63,947 nt of DNA, taken from positions 1 through 63,947 of the forward strand of contig CAJTYD010000004.1 of the NCBI GenBank assembly GCA_910583775.1. Direction: 5' to 3'. Positions 45,758 to 54,855 of this stretch are shown here, in pieces (within the stretch, counting starts at the first letter, position 1; the number at the start of each line of letters is the position of its first letter). The stretch comes from an uncultured Muribaculaceae bacterium. GTDB lineage: Bacteria; Bacteroidota; Bacteroidia; Bacteroidales; Muribaculaceae. Made by a program: the position numbers and the translations under genes. Below the pieces are notes generated by a model. That model did not search any database and was not told the origin of the DNA. It saw only the letters and a program-made list of their open reading frames with translations.

Positions 45758-46495
45758 ATGATAGAGATAATAAACATAAACAAATCATACGGCAACCTGA
45801 AGGTGCTCAACGATATCTCGCTCTCGATCCGCGAGAACGAGATCATCACCATCGTCGGTCCGAGCGGCGCCGGAAAGACCACACTGCTTCAGATAGCCGG
45901 CACTCTCGATCGGCCCGATTCGGGTTCGGTGCGGTATGACGGCACCGAGATTCTCGGCCTCAACGACAAAAAGCTCTCGAAATTCCGCAACTCGAACATC
46001 GGCTTCATCTTCCAGTTCCATCAGCTTCTCCCGGAATTCACCGCACAGGAGAATGTGGCGATTCCGGCGATCATAGGAGGCATGGGCAGAAAAAAGGCCA
46101 TGAGGGAGGCAGAGGAATTCCTCGGGATGCTCGGTCTCGGCGAGAGGCTGCGTCACAAGCCGGCCGAAATGTCGGGAGGCGAAAGGCAACGCGCCGCCAT
46201 AGCCAGAGCCCTGATAAACAGACCAAAGGTAATTTTTGCCGATGAGCCGACAGGAAGTCTCGACTCGCGGAACCGCGACGAGATATGCGCCATCATCTCC
46301 GACCTCCGGAACAGTCTCGGCCAGACCTTCGTCATAGTCACCCACGATCCCACGATCTCCTCGATCGCCGACAGAATCGTGAGCATGGCCGACGGCAGAA
46401 TTCTATCGGTAGAGCAAAAGATTGCGGCCGAAACGGAATTATCAGAGAGCATGGAGTCTGTTCCCGATATTGCGCATTCAGAAGAAATTTTATAA
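45758..46495 (+). CDS. ABC transporter ATP-binding protein (LolD/MacB type)
   Basis: ATPase subunit of 245 residues. Walker A is GPSGAGKT (34-41), the signature is MSGGERQRA, and Walker B is VIFADEPTGSLD. This pattern matches the LolD/MacB family for lipoprotein release or export. Start 45758 (MIEIININKSYG) is chosen because the upstream in-frame extension crosses the palindrome. No permease subunit adjoins it, so the partner is elsewhere. The C-terminal roughly 20 residues are an acidic extension. Confidence 0.85.
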   Translation: MIEIININKSYGNLKVLNDISLSIRENEIITIVGPSGAGKTTLLQIAGTLDRPDSGSVRYDGTEILGLNDKKLSKFRNSNIGFIFQFHQLLPEFTAQENVAIPAIIGGMGRKKAMREAEEFLGMLGLGERLRHKPAEMSGGERQRAAIARALINRPKVIFADEPTGSLDSRNRDEICAIISDLRNSLGQTFVIVTHDPTISSIADRIVSMADGRILSVEQKIAAETELSESMESVPDIAHSEEIL

Positions 46496-46500
46496 CTTTG
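46493..46500 (+). promoter_or_regulatory. TAnnTTTG promoter of DUF3467-cysS
   Basis: TAACTTTG overlaps the end of the ABC ATPase gene and lies about 63 bases ahead of the DUF3467 start. ATTG at 46469-46472 is a near -33 match. Confidence 0.55.
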
Positions 46501-46562
46501 TTGAATAAACCCCGGGCGCGGACAAATACGCCCCTTCAAAAATTTTTTAAAAAGAAAAAGTA

Positions 46563-46859
46563 ATGGAAAATACAGATAATCAGAATCAAAATCAGCTTCA
46601 GATACAGCTCCGTCCCGAAATCTCCGACGGCAAATATACCAACCTCGCGATGATCGGCCACGGCCCGAACGAGTTTCTCATCGATTTCATTTTCGCCGCT
46701 CCCGGAATGCCGCAGGCTCCGGTGGTGAGCCGCGTGATGATGACTCCCGAAAATGCCAAGCAGCTTCTCTTCGCCCTCACCGACAACATCAAGAAATATG
46801 AGGCTCAGTTCGGAGAGATCGTTCCACGAAGCATGAAACCCGGAATTGTCAACAACTGA
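46563..46859 (+). CDS. DUF3467 family protein
   Basis: A 98-residue small cytosolic protein of the DUF3467 family, recognised by LIDFIFAAPGMPQAP and SRVMMTPENAKQLLFAL. Gln/Asn-rich N-terminus. Function unknown. It lies five bases ahead of cysS and is cotranscribed with it. Confidence 0.85.
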   Translation: MENTDNQNQNQLQIQLRPEISDGKYTNLAMIGHGPNEFLIDFIFAAPGMPQAPVVSRVMMTPENAKQLLFALTDNIKKYEAQFGEIVPRSMKPGIVNN

Positions 46860-46864
46860 TTCTT

Positions 46865-48337
46865 ATGGAACATAATTTATTGCTTTACAATACGCTGACA
46901 CGCACCAAACAGCTTTTCACCCCTCTTCACGAAGGCCATGTGGGGATGTATGTGTGCGGTCCGACGGTCTACGGCGACGCCCATCTCGGCCACGCCCGCC
47001 CGGCCATTACTTTCGATATCCTCTTCCGTTATCTGCGTCACCTCGGTTATAAGGTGCGCTATGTCCGCAACATCACCGACGTCGGCCATCTCGAGCATGA
47101 CGCCGACTCCGGCGAGGACAAGATCGCCAAGAAAGCCCGTCTCGAACAGCTCGAGCCGATGGAGGTGGTACAGCTATATCTCAACCGCTACCATCACGAC
47201 ATGGAGGCCCTCAATGTGCTCCCGCCGAGCATCGAGCCTCATGCTTCGGGCCATATCATCGAGCAGATCGAATACGTTAAGAAGATTCTCGAGGCCGGAT
47301 ACGCCTACGAAAGCTGCGGATCAGTCTATTTCGACGTGGAGAAATATAACCGCGACCACCGCTACGGCAAGCTCTCGGGCCGAAACATCGAGGATCTTAT
47401 CAACACCACGCGCACACTCGACGGTCAGGAGGAGAAACGCAATCCCCTGGATTTCGCCCTCTGGAAAAAGGCTTCTCCCGAACATATCATGCACTGGCCT
47501 TCGCCCTGGAGCGAGGGATTCCCCGGCTGGCATCTCGAATGCTCGACGATGGGCGAGAAATATCTCGGCGAAACCTTCGATATACACGGCGGCGGGATGG
47601 ACCTCATGTTCCCCCACCACGAATGCGAGATCGCGCAGAGCGTCGCCGCGCAGGGCCATGAGGCCGTCAGATACTGGATGCACAACAACATGATCACCAT
47701 CCAGGGGAAAAAGATGGGCAAGTCATACGGCAATTTCATCACTCTTGAGCAGTTCTTCGAGGGCAGCCATCCCCTGCTTTCACAGGCATACAGCCCGATG
47801 GTGATCCGATTCTTCATCCTCCAGGCGCAATACCGCAGCACGGTCGACTTCTCCAACGAGGCCCTGCAGGCCGCCGAGAAGGCCCTCCAGAAGATGCTCG
47901 ACATCTACCGCCGCTTAGGCAACCTTCTTCCGGCAGAGAAATCAACCGTCATCGTTCCCGACTTCCTCACGCAGTGCTATGAGGCCATGGACGACGACCT
48001 GAACACCCCGATGGTGATAGCCACCCTTTTCGAGGCCGGAAAATTCGTCAACGCCGCTGCCGACGGAAACATCAAGCTTAACGCCGAAGACCTCGCCAAA
48101 CTCCGTCATCTCTTCGACACAATGCTTGTGGAGATTCTCGGAGTCAAGACCGGTATGGAGGAAAAAGGAACGGATCTCAAGCCCTTCGAGGGCGCGGTAG
48201 ACCTTCTCATGGATATCCGCAAAAACGCCAAGCAACAGAAAGACTGGGCCACATCCGACCTTATCCGCGACAAACTCGCCGCGCTCGGCTTCGATGTCAA
48301 GGACACGAAGGCCGGCGTGGAATGGAGCCTTAAATAA
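46865..48337 (+). CDS. cysS: Cysteinyl-tRNA synthetase
   Basis: Class I synthetase of 490 residues that charges tRNA-Cys. Zinc ligand Cys31 (VCGPTVYGDAHLGH) precedes the HIGH-type motif HLGH (40-43). The KMSKS motif appears as KMGKSYGN. The zinc site continues with GWHLECSTM and HHECEIAQS. Followed by a strong bidirectional terminator. Confidence 0.96.
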   Translation: MEHNLLLYNTLTRTKQLFTPLHEGHVGMYVCGPTVYGDAHLGHARPAITFDILFRYLRHLGYKVRYVRNITDVGHLEHDADSGEDKIAKKARLEQLEPMEVVQLYLNRYHHDMEALNVLPPSIEPHASGHIIEQIEYVKKILEAGYAYESCGSVYFDVEKYNRDHRYGKLSGRNIEDLINTTRTLDGQEEKRNPLDFALWKKASPEHIMHWPSPWSEGFPGWHLECSTMGEKYLGETFDIHGGGMDLMFPHHECEIAQSVAAQGHEAVRYWMHNNMITIQGKKMGKSYGNFITLEQFFEGSHPLLSQAYSPMVIRFFILQAQYRSTVDFSNEALQAAEKALQKMLDIYRRLGNLLPAEKSTVIVPDFLTQCYEAMDDDLNTPMVIATLFEAGKFVNAAADGNIKLNAEDLAKLRHLFDTMLVEILGVKTGMEEKGTDLKPFEGAVDLLMDIRKNAKQQKDWATSDLIRDKLAALGFDVKDTKAGVEWSLK

Positions 48338-48360
48338 GACTTGACAATAAAAATAAATAA

Positions 48361-48402
48361 AAAAGCCGGAGAAACGCATCGCGCGAATTCTCCGGCTTTT
48401 TT
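48361..48402. terminator. Bidirectional terminator cysS / ispG
   Basis: Arms AAAGCCGGAGAA and TTCTCCGGCTTT with a 14-base loop, then a T-run on the plus strand and A/T-rich flanks on both sides, between the convergent genes. Confidence 0.88.
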
Positions 48403-48431
48403 TATATCTTAAAATCCCTGATTAAAGGAAT

Positions 48432-50072
48432 TCAGTCGGCCTTTCTGTCTGATTCTATAAGACGCAGCAGTTCGGGCAGGGCCTCATCCGTAGGAATATT
48501 CTTCAAGACAAGCTCCTTGCTGCGATAGATACTCACACGTCCCGGGCCTGCGCCGACATAGCCGTAATCGGCATCGGCCATCTCGCCGGGACCGTTTACG
48601 ATACATCCCATCACTCCTATCTTCAGGCCTTTGAGATGAGCCGTAGCTTTCTTTACCTCTCCGAGCGTCTTTTCAAGATCGAAAAGCGTGCGTCCGCAAC
48701 TCGGACACGCGATATATTCTGTCTTGCTGAACCTCAGACGAGCCGCCTGAAGGATATCGAGCTCAAGACGACCGACTGTTACTTTATTAAAAGCTTCATC
48801 CTTCACCCTGATCTCGATTCCCGAACCATATCCGTTAAGAAGCAACGCGCCGAAATCGGCGGAGGCCTCGATCATGAGCTGTGTCAGGTCGTGAGTATCG
48901 AACGCCATCGAAATGATGATCGGATTCTTTAGTCCCGCCGACTGGACCCTGTCTATCCAGGAAGCTATGTCGCCCGGCTGATTCGGATGGTCTGAGCTTA
49001 TAACGATCACCTTACCTCCGACGCTTCCCGCATCGGGAATTCCGGCCGATGTGTTCCATCGAAGGGTATTGTTCCTGATATAGTCATTTCTGTCGGAAGT
49101 CAGCGAGACAACCAGATTCCCGAAACCCGAAGGGATAGTTGAATATTCGCGCGATATGCCATCGATCTTATTCATCGGCTCCTCCACGGGGGGCAGCGAC
49201 TCGCGTCCGGCGAAATGGTCGCGAAGGGCAATCGCTACAGGAATCTCGTTTTCGGGAGGTTCAGAAAGCGAGACACGTATTGTGTCGCCCAGGCCTTCGG
49301 CCAAAAGCGCACCGATGCCGACCGCGCTCTTTATTCTGCCGTCTTCGGCGTTTCCTGCCTCGGTCACGCCAAGGTGGAGAGGATAGTCCATACTCTCCTG
49401 GTCCATCTTCCTGACAAGGAGTCGCACTGTCTCGGTCATCACCATCGTGTTGGAGGCTTTGATGGAGATCACGATATCATGAAAATCCACCTCGCGACAG
49501 ATCCTGAGATATTCCATCACCGATTCAACCATTCCTGCGGGTGTATCGCCGTAACGGCTCATGATCCTGTCGCTCAGTGAGCCGTGGTTCACGCCAAGAC
49601 GGACCGCGGTGTGCTCGCGACGACAGAGCGTCAGAAACGGCACCAACGATTCGCGGATTCTTTCTATCTCCTGCGCATATTCCTCATCGGAGAATTCAAG
49701 TTTCCTGAAAGTACGGGCAGCGTCCACGAAATTGCCCGGATTTATTCTCACCTTGTCGGCGGTCTCGGCGGCCTTGAAGGCGGCCTTCGCGTTGAAATGG
49801 ACGTCGGCCGACAAGGGAACCTCACATCCGAGCAGGCTCAATTCCTCGCGTATAGGACCGAGCGCCTCCGCCTCCCTCACCCCCTGCGTGGTGAGCCTCA
49901 CGAGCTCGCCTCCCGCGTCATGGATGCGTTTAGCCTGGAGAGCGCTCCCTTCGATATCATTTGTGGATGTATTGGTCATCGACTGAATGCGGATAGGGTT
50001 GTCTCCACCTATTCCGATATTCCCGACCATCACTTCGCGGGTCTTGCGCCTTTTATAATTGTAGATAGACAT
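48432..50072 (-). CDS. ispG: 4-hydroxy-3-methylbut-2-enyl diphosphate synthase
   Basis: MEP-pathway enzyme that converts methylerythritol cyclodiphosphate to HMBPP using a [4Fe-4S] cluster. The cluster ligands are in CPSCGRTLFDLE and GCIVNGPGE near the C-terminus. The 546-residue length with a central insertion is the plant/Bacteroidota (three-domain) type. Start 50072 (MSIYNYKRRKTREVMVG) is preferred over an ATG 12 bases upstream. Repeat copy D fills the whole gap between this gene and the PAP2 gene. Confidence 0.94.
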   Translation of the reverse strand: MSIYNYKRRKTREVMVGNIGIGGDNPIRIQSMTNTSTNDIEGSALQAKRIHDAGGELVRLTTQGVREAEALGPIREELSLLGCEVPLSADVHFNAKAAFKAAETADKVRINPGNFVDAARTFRKLEFSDEEYAQEIERIRESLVPFLTLCRREHTAVRLGVNHGSLSDRIMSRYGDTPAGMVESVMEYLRICREVDFHDIVISIKASNTMVMTETVRLLVRKMDQESMDYPLHLGVTEAGNAEDGRIKSAVGIGALLAEGLGDTIRVSLSEPPENEIPVAIALRDHFAGRESLPPVEEPMNKIDGISREYSTIPSGFGNLVVSLTSDRNDYIRNNTLRWNTSAGIPDAGSVGGKVIVISSDHPNQPGDIASWIDRVQSAGLKNPIIISMAFDTHDLTQLMIEASADFGALLLNGYGSGIEIRVKDEAFNKVTVGRLELDILQAARLRFSKTEYIACPSCGRTLFDLEKTLGEVKKATAHLKGLKIGVMGCIVNGPGEMADADYGYVGAGPGRVSIYRSKELVLKNIPTDEALPELLRLIESDRKAD

Positions 50073-50091
50073 AGAGAAAGGCAAGTTGTTT

Positions 50092-50298
50092 AATTTAAAT
50101 TTCCAAATAAATCTAAATTGGTTTATAGTTTGTATTTAAGGTTTAGATAATACCATTTGTCCTAAGTAAGTGTTGGAATTTAATATCGTTTAAATTTCAA
50201 TACTTACTTATCATCTCTGTCAGACGGTAACCTCTAAACCTAAATTTTTAACCTTAAACTTCAAGTTTTCAAGTTAATTAAAACTTGCGAAACTTGAA
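50092..50298 (-). repeat. Interspersed structured repeat, copy D (with insertion)
   Basis: The most diverged full copy, ending 20 bases from the ispG start codon and abutting the stop codon of the PAP2 gene. Between GTCCT and TTATC it carries an extra roughly 45-base imperfect palindrome (AAGTAAGTGTTGGAATTTAA... with its inverse, ending ATACTTACTT), absent from the other five copies. Confidence 0.88.
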
Positions 50299-51120
50299 TT
50301 ATTTGATCATTGTCATAAAGAAGACAGAGAGGAATCCTACCGCATATCCGGCGAGAATCTGCAACACCGTGTGACGTCCGAGCCATACACGTGCCGAGCC
50401 CACAAGCCCGGCTACAATAATCGACACAATCAGCCAGGTCATCACGCCCTGCTGGGGAAATCCGTCATGGATGATGCGCAGGATCAGGGCCGTTATCCCG
50501 GCCACTCCGGCGGCATGGGCGCTGATTTTCCAGCGGAAATTCACAAGCAGGTTGATCAGCGCCGCCAGACCGCCTCCTGCGAAAAACATCACAAGCCACA
50601 TCGGCGCATGCTTGAACCATAGGAAAACGCCGGTGCCAAGCATACAGACAAGGGTGATGATGTAAGGCACGAGCCTCTCCTTACGCCCGTTGAGACCGAT
50701 ATCGTCGATAAATCCCATCTTTTTCATCAGAATGATCACTATCATCGGTATCAGCAGGTTGAAAGCCGCCGTAATAAGGGTAAACACCAGCTTCGACTGG
50801 AAAGCGGTGAAGTCGAGAATCGAGATGTTGAAGGCGAGGAGTATTCCGTAGACAGGCATCATGAGCGGCACGAACAGCCAGGAAACGCCGATGCAAAGGG
50901 AATCGATCACTTTCTCCCCCTCCGAAGGGATTATTTCAAGTTCCGGCTTCGGAGAGGATACCTCTTCAAGAGGTTCCGGTTCCGACTCGCGGATAACCTC
51001 CTCTGCCTCTTCCGGAGTCGAGACCTCGAGCGGCTTCTCGCCGCCTGCAGGCTTAGGCATATAATCCTCCTCATTCTCAAGCGGAGACTTCGGATAATAT
51101 GAAGATGTGTCTAACTTCAT
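50299..51120 (-). CDS. PAP2-like membrane protein with acidic N-terminus
   Basis: A 273-residue membrane protein. The first ~75 residues are polar and strongly acidic. Six or seven hydrophobic segments follow. The C-terminal part has PAP2-like features: KISAHAAG (place of the SGH motif) and GSARVWLGRHTVLQILAG (resembling SRxxxxxHxxxD, but with Gln rather than Asp at the last position). It may be a lipid phosphatase or an inactive relative. Confidence 0.65.
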   Translation of the reverse strand: MKLDTSSYYPKSPLENEEDYMPKPAGGEKPLEVSTPEEAEEVIRESEPEPLEEVSSPKPELEIIPSEGEKVIDSLCIGVSWLFVPLMMPVYGILLAFNISILDFTAFQSKLVFTLITAAFNLLIPMIVIILMKKMGFIDDIGLNGRKERLVPYIITLVCMLGTGVFLWFKHAPMWLVMFFAGGGLAALINLLVNFRWKISAHAAGVAGITALILRIIHDGFPQQGVMTWLIVSIIVAGLVGSARVWLGRHTVLQILAGYAVGFLSVFFMTMIK

Positions 51121-51201
51121 CTTTTATTTCTGAATAGATTTGAACTGACTAACTAAGCAGTAGAGACCGCGTCAGTACTTCTGACAATATTACTAACAAT
51201 T

Positions 51202-52134
51202 TTACTTGAGATTCTTCCTGATGGCGGCTGCGAATTTCGGAGGAATCGGAGTCTGGAAATTCATGTCCTTCCGCGTTATGGGATGCGCGAACCTCAGCGT
51301 CATGGCGTGGAGCGCAAGCCTGTGAAGCGGATTCTTCACGGCGCCGTATTTCTTGTCGCCGGTTATCGGATGGCCCAGATCGGAAGCGTGGACGCGTATC
51401 TGGTTCTTACGGCCGGTGTCGAGCGAGAACTGCGCGAGCGTATAGCCGTTGCCTCTTCCTAAAACCTCATAATGCGTAACCGCGATTCGTCCCTCTTCCG
51501 GCTCTTCGGTGCTGTAGACCACGAATTGCGAATTCTCCGCCAGACGACTTTTCACGTAACCTTTATCCTGCTCCAGCGATCCCTCGAGCACAGCTACATA
51601 AAGGCGCTCGAGAATCATGTTGTTCCAGTTGTGACGCAACACCTCCTGCGCCTCTTCCGACTTGGCGAACATCATCAGCCCGCTGGTGTCGCGGTCGAGA
51701 CGATGCACGATGAAAAGTTTGTTGCGTGGATTCACCTCCTTCACGTAATTGCGCATTATCTCGTAGGCGTTGAGCTCCTTCTTATGGCTGAGTGTCGAAA
51801 CCGACAGCAGACCGTAGCCCTTGTTGATCACAAGGATGTCGTCGTCCTCATATACGAGTTCTATGCGCGGATGATGGAAAATAGTAAAAGGTCGCGATGA
51901 ATTGTATTCCACCACCGCGCCGGGAGCAACGGGGGCGTCGAAGGCGGTGGTGACGACACCGTTTACTTTCAGATGGCCGTTTTTAAGCCATTTCTTAATA
52001 TCGGAGCGCTTCGTATCAGGACGTCTTGTCTCCACAAACTCCATCAGGGGAAGGGGGGCGGTTCCGCGATTGTCCCAGGTGAATATTCTTTCCTCTTTCA
52101 GAGGTCTTCTTCTTTTTTCTTCAAATTGTGCCAT
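51202..52134 (-). CDS. RluA-family pseudouridine synthase
   Basis: RNA pseudouridine synthase of 310 residues. An N-terminal S4-like RNA-binding segment lies at about residues 35-60 (KRSDIKKWLKNGHLKVNG). The catalytic Asp is in HRLDRDTSGLMMFA (about residues 147-160), and the RKNQIRVH block follows. Target (23S rRNA or tRNA) is not known. Confidence 0.9.
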   Translation of the reverse strand: MAQFEEKRRRPLKEERIFTWDNRGTAPLPLMEFVETRRPDTKRSDIKKWLKNGHLKVNGVVTTAFDAPVAPGAVVEYNSSRPFTIFHHPRIELVYEDDDILVINKGYGLLSVSTLSHKKELNAYEIMRNYVKEVNPRNKLFIVHRLDRDTSGLMMFAKSEEAQEVLRHNWNNMILERLYVAVLEGSLEQDKGYVKSRLAENSQFVVYSTEEPEEGRIAVTHYEVLGRGNGYTLAQFSLDTGRKNQIRVHASDLGHPITGDKKYGAVKNPLHRLALHAMTLRFAHPITRKDMNFQTPIPPKFAAAIRKNLK

Positions 52135-52193
52135 AACGAGTGCAAAATTAGCTAAAAAATCCCGAAGGATGGCAAAAGAATACCTGAATTTTA

Positions 52194-52213
52194 GACAGTT
52201 TTATAAACTGTTT
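52194..52213. other. Inverted AAACTGTTT motif
   Basis: GACAGTTTTATAAACTGTTT is a compact inverted repeat at the end of the DUF2851 gene, built from the same AAACTGTTT word as the palindromic repeats at 53566 and 55901. Confidence 0.5.
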
Positions 52214-53522
52214 AAAGACCGTTTACTTTTCCGAGCATCCGCGAATGGGGAGTGACGGTGTCACGGAGCATGAAGCATCCCCAGCGGCATTCAAGACATC
52301 GGTTTTTGTCGCAGTATTCCCGACGCAGATGAAGGAGCGCCTGGCTCTGGCCCGCATCCCTGCATTTTATTCCGGCTGCCTCCCACTGGCGCATGAACAT
52401 ATTCCGCTCCGGAGCGAGCCCATGCCATATATCGAAGGCTCTTTCGGCTTTTTCGGGATTCCCGTGTTCTCCGGAATAGGCATATATGAAGGGAGACGCG
52501 AAATTTATCAGCAGCAGATCGAGGCTTGCCGCGCCCAACGTCTCGGCTACGCCATGCGTCTCGACATCGAAATCCGAATGCGTCAGCCAGTAGCCCTCGA
52601 GTTTCCATCTGAAGAGATCGCGAAGAGCCTCCTCGTCGCCCTGAAACGCGAGAAGATCTCCAATGATGGAGAAATCCCTGTATAAAGCGCGGGCGAGAAC
52701 CGCTATTCTGCGGTGGGGGAAATTCTGCGGCCTTGTGCGCGCATACTTCCAGATGTCGTTTCTCAGCGGCCGAAGGCCGTATTTGCGGGCAAGAAAGAAA
52801 TATTCCCTGCAAAGGAGCTGATAATATTCGTCAAAGATATGAATGGAGGTGTCGAGCATTCCAGCCTGTCCGAAAAGCAGGGCTTCAATCTGAAGAAGAT
52901 TGTCGCCGTGTCGCCTTATGTATTTTAGGGGAAGCGAACGCGCCGTCATCTCGAAAGGGACGCTGTTTATACCGAAACCTAATGCCCTTGCGAGCGTGAT
53001 GAAGCATGCCTGTTCCCAGTCTCCGCCGGCCTGTCGCGCCGTCTCTATTATCCGCATGGCTTTTGTCTGCATTCTTTCGACCGTCAGGGTCTCCACCCAG
53101 TCGGTGACCGCCAGATCGGGAAGTGTCTTTAGATAAGAGGCGCATCTCACCGAGTTTATGTTGTCGGCAAGCGAGGAATAGATATGGAAAAATTTCTCGG
53201 GGAACGTGACGAGAATCTGAGGGATCAGCGAGCCGTCGCGACGTCTCACCTTCATGTCGTCGATCGCCACGACATGGAGGATTACGTTGTCGTAGGCCGG
53301 ATCAGTGTCGTGATGATGGCGGAACCAGTCGGAGGCCTTGACATGGATCTCTATATTTCCCGCCCACACCGTGTCTCCCACAAGCAGACGAGCGGCCTGG
53401 AAATCCGGCCCGGCTCCGTTGTTCAATACTCCGGGACTCAAAATCCTCACACGCAGCCCGTCGACCGACATTTCCCGACCGAACATCCTGTGTTTCCAGA
53501 GATATTGATAAAGCTTCTCCAT
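52212..53522 (-). CDS. DUF2851 family protein
   Basis: A 436-residue cytosolic protein of the Bacteroidota DUF2851 family, recognised by LYQYLWKHRMFG at the N-terminus and the GNIEIHVKASDW block (about residues 55-66). A C-terminal cluster with CRDAGQ...CDKNRCLECRWG contains several Cys and may bind metal. Function unknown. Confidence 0.85.
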   Translation of the reverse strand: MEKLYQYLWKHRMFGREMSVDGLRVRILSPGVLNNGAGPDFQAARLLVGDTVWAGNIEIHVKASDWFRHHHDTDPAYDNVILHVVAIDDMKVRRRDGSLIPQILVTFPEKFFHIYSSLADNINSVRCASYLKTLPDLAVTDWVETLTVERMQTKAMRIIETARQAGGDWEQACFITLARALGFGINSVPFEMTARSLPLKYIRRHGDNLLQIEALLFGQAGMLDTSIHIFDEYYQLLCREYFFLARKYGLRPLRNDIWKYARTRPQNFPHRRIAVLARALYRDFSIIGDLLAFQGDEEALRDLFRWKLEGYWLTHSDFDVETHGVAETLGAASLDLLLINFASPFIYAYSGEHGNPEKAERAFDIWHGLAPERNMFMRQWEAAGIKCRDAGQSQALLHLRREYCDKNRCLECRWGCFMLRDTVTPHSRMLGKVNGL

Positions 53523-53565
53523 AAAAATCCATTAAAAACTTTTCGCTCAGTCAGTACGCCGCCCC

Positions 53566-53639
53566 TAAGAAACTGTTTGAATTTATTTTCTAAGGATTCT
53601 TATAATAAAATTTTCGAAAGAAATATAAACAGTTTCTAA
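53566..53639. repeat. Palindromic repeat AAGAAACTGTTT, short copy 1
   Basis: Terminal arms TAAGAAACTGTTT and AAACAGTTTCTAA enclose about 48 bases of A/T-rich DNA that itself carries ATTTATTTTCTAAGG and TTTTCGAAAGAAAT. Same family as 55901-55960 and the long copy at 29390. Confidence 0.85.
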
Positions 53640-53770
53640 GACCTTGAAATTTTAAGGAACAAGCTCTAACTTCAAGCGGTGCTTACGAACCAACTGCTCC
53701 ATTTATCTTAATAAATGTTAATTCAAACGTTCCAAATTAATGAAATATTCGAAAATAGCAATAGATTGCT

Positions 53771-53778
53771 TAACTTTG
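53771..53778 (+). promoter_or_regulatory. Promoter of small RNA 1
   Basis: TAACTTTG matches the -7 consensus and lies about seven bases upstream of the inferred RNA start. Confidence 0.6.
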
Positions 53779-53783
53779 CACAG

Positions 53784-53855
53784 TGTTTTTCATAGTATTA
53801 AATTAAGATTAAGGTTTCGGTCTATTTCTTTGTGAAAAGAGGTAGACTTTTTTTA
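53784..53855 (+). ncRNA. Putative small RNA 1 (Bacteroidales-1-like?)
   Basis: A roughly 72-base transcript is inferred between a TAACTTTG promoter and a terminator hairpin with a 12-bp stem (GTCTATTTCTTT / AAAGAGGTAGAC) and GTGA loop, then seven T residues. The 5' part GTGTTTTTCATAGTATTA is shared with small RNA 2 (GTGTTTTTCATGGTATTA), 2 kb away. The sequence has no coding potential. The layout and 5' sequence resemble the conserved Bacteroidales-1 RNA, but I cannot confirm this identity. Confidence 0.65.
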
Positions 53856-54070
53856 TTTATATATGTTTGTCTTTCATGGAACAAATCCCTTGAAATCCAG
53901 CGCAATTTAGGCATAATCCCCTTAAAACACAAATAATCCGCCATTTTTTTGCATAAAGGATCATGAAAAAAGCCGCCGCGCTTCCGCGCGACAGCCTTCA
54001 TCATGTTTTTCAATCCTACTCCATCCCTCCGCGACCGCGGCATTGCAGATGGAGTCTTAATTAAGATATG

Positions 54071-54658
54071 TTATACGTTATCCTCGGCGCGCATGAAATG
54101 CTGCATAGGATGATAGCATGCAGGACACTTCTCGGGAGGCGTCGTGCCTTCATAGATGTATCCGCAGACAAGACATTGCCATTTTATCGGGCTGTCGCTC
54201 TTCCAGACGGTATCGGTCTCGATTCTTTCGCGCATCTTGTCGAAACGTGCCTTGTGGTGAGCTTCGATAGTGGCGATCGCGCTGAAACGGTCGGCGATTT
54301 CCTGGAAACCCTCTTCTGCAGCTATTTTGGCGGCATTGGTGTAGAGCTCGACGCCCTCCTTCTCCTCCTCGGCGGCAGCCACCTTCAGATTATCTACCGT
54401 CGGAGCCAATACGCCGGCGTCAACCGGAATAGGATCGGTATTCAGTCCTTCCTCGTCAAGATATTTCAGGAAGATCTTGGCATGATGGAGCTCATTGGCC
54501 GCTGTCTCGTTGAAAATGTTCGAATATTGATAATATCCCTCTTTCTGAGCCTGCTGGGCGAAGAAGGTGTAACGGGTAAACGCACAGGATTCAGCTACGT
54601 ATGCAACAGCCAGATTCTTTTCTGTCCGGGTGCCCTTAATGCTTTTTGTGTCTGCCAT
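54071..54658 (-). CDS. Rubrerythrin
   Basis: Peroxide-reducing non-haem iron protein. The N-terminal ferritin-like di-iron domain (residues 1-150) carries Glu and His ligands in VAYVAESCAF, TAANELHHAKIF and AIATIEAHHKARF. The C-terminal rubredoxin domain has CLVCGYIYEG and CPACYHPMQ. The 195 residues match the family. Role in oxidative-stress defence of an anaerobe. It is a single-gene unit. Confidence 0.94.
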   Translation of the reverse strand: MADTKSIKGTRTEKNLAVAYVAESCAFTRYTFFAQQAQKEGYYQYSNIFNETAANELHHAKIFLKYLDEEGLNTDPIPVDAGVLAPTVDNLKVAAAEEEKEGVELYTNAAKIAAEEGFQEIADRFSAIATIEAHHKARFDKMRERIETDTVWKSDSPIKWQCLVCGYIYEGTTPPEKCPACYHPMQHFMRAEDNV

Positions 54659-54855
54659 AATATTAGTTATTTATATGAGTTTTATCGTATCTTGTCTTGA
54701 TCAGGCAACCGGCCTTCTTTTCCCGATGTCAGACGGAAGGCAAGCCTCCCGATGCCCGTCTCTTTCTAAATTTTAACATCCTATATCTGATATTGTTCAA
54801 AAATTCACGCAATATTTACACCCCCTGCCGTTATACATAAAAAAGCTTCATAGAT

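Larger units (their letters stand above)
53523..54070. other. Gene-free region with repeat, small RNA and hairpins
   Basis: A 548-base stretch without a protein gene. It holds a palindromic repeat (53566-53639), the first small RNA gene (53784-53855) and, near the rubrerythrin stop, a GC-rich hairpin (ACTCCATC...GATGGAGT, about 54018-54056) that may end the rubrerythrin transcript. Confidence 0.6.

Noticed and set aside
52245..52685. Plus-strand frame opposite the DUF2851 gene
   Set aside because: Antisense shadow of a recognisable DUF2851 protein; no promoter or family similarity.
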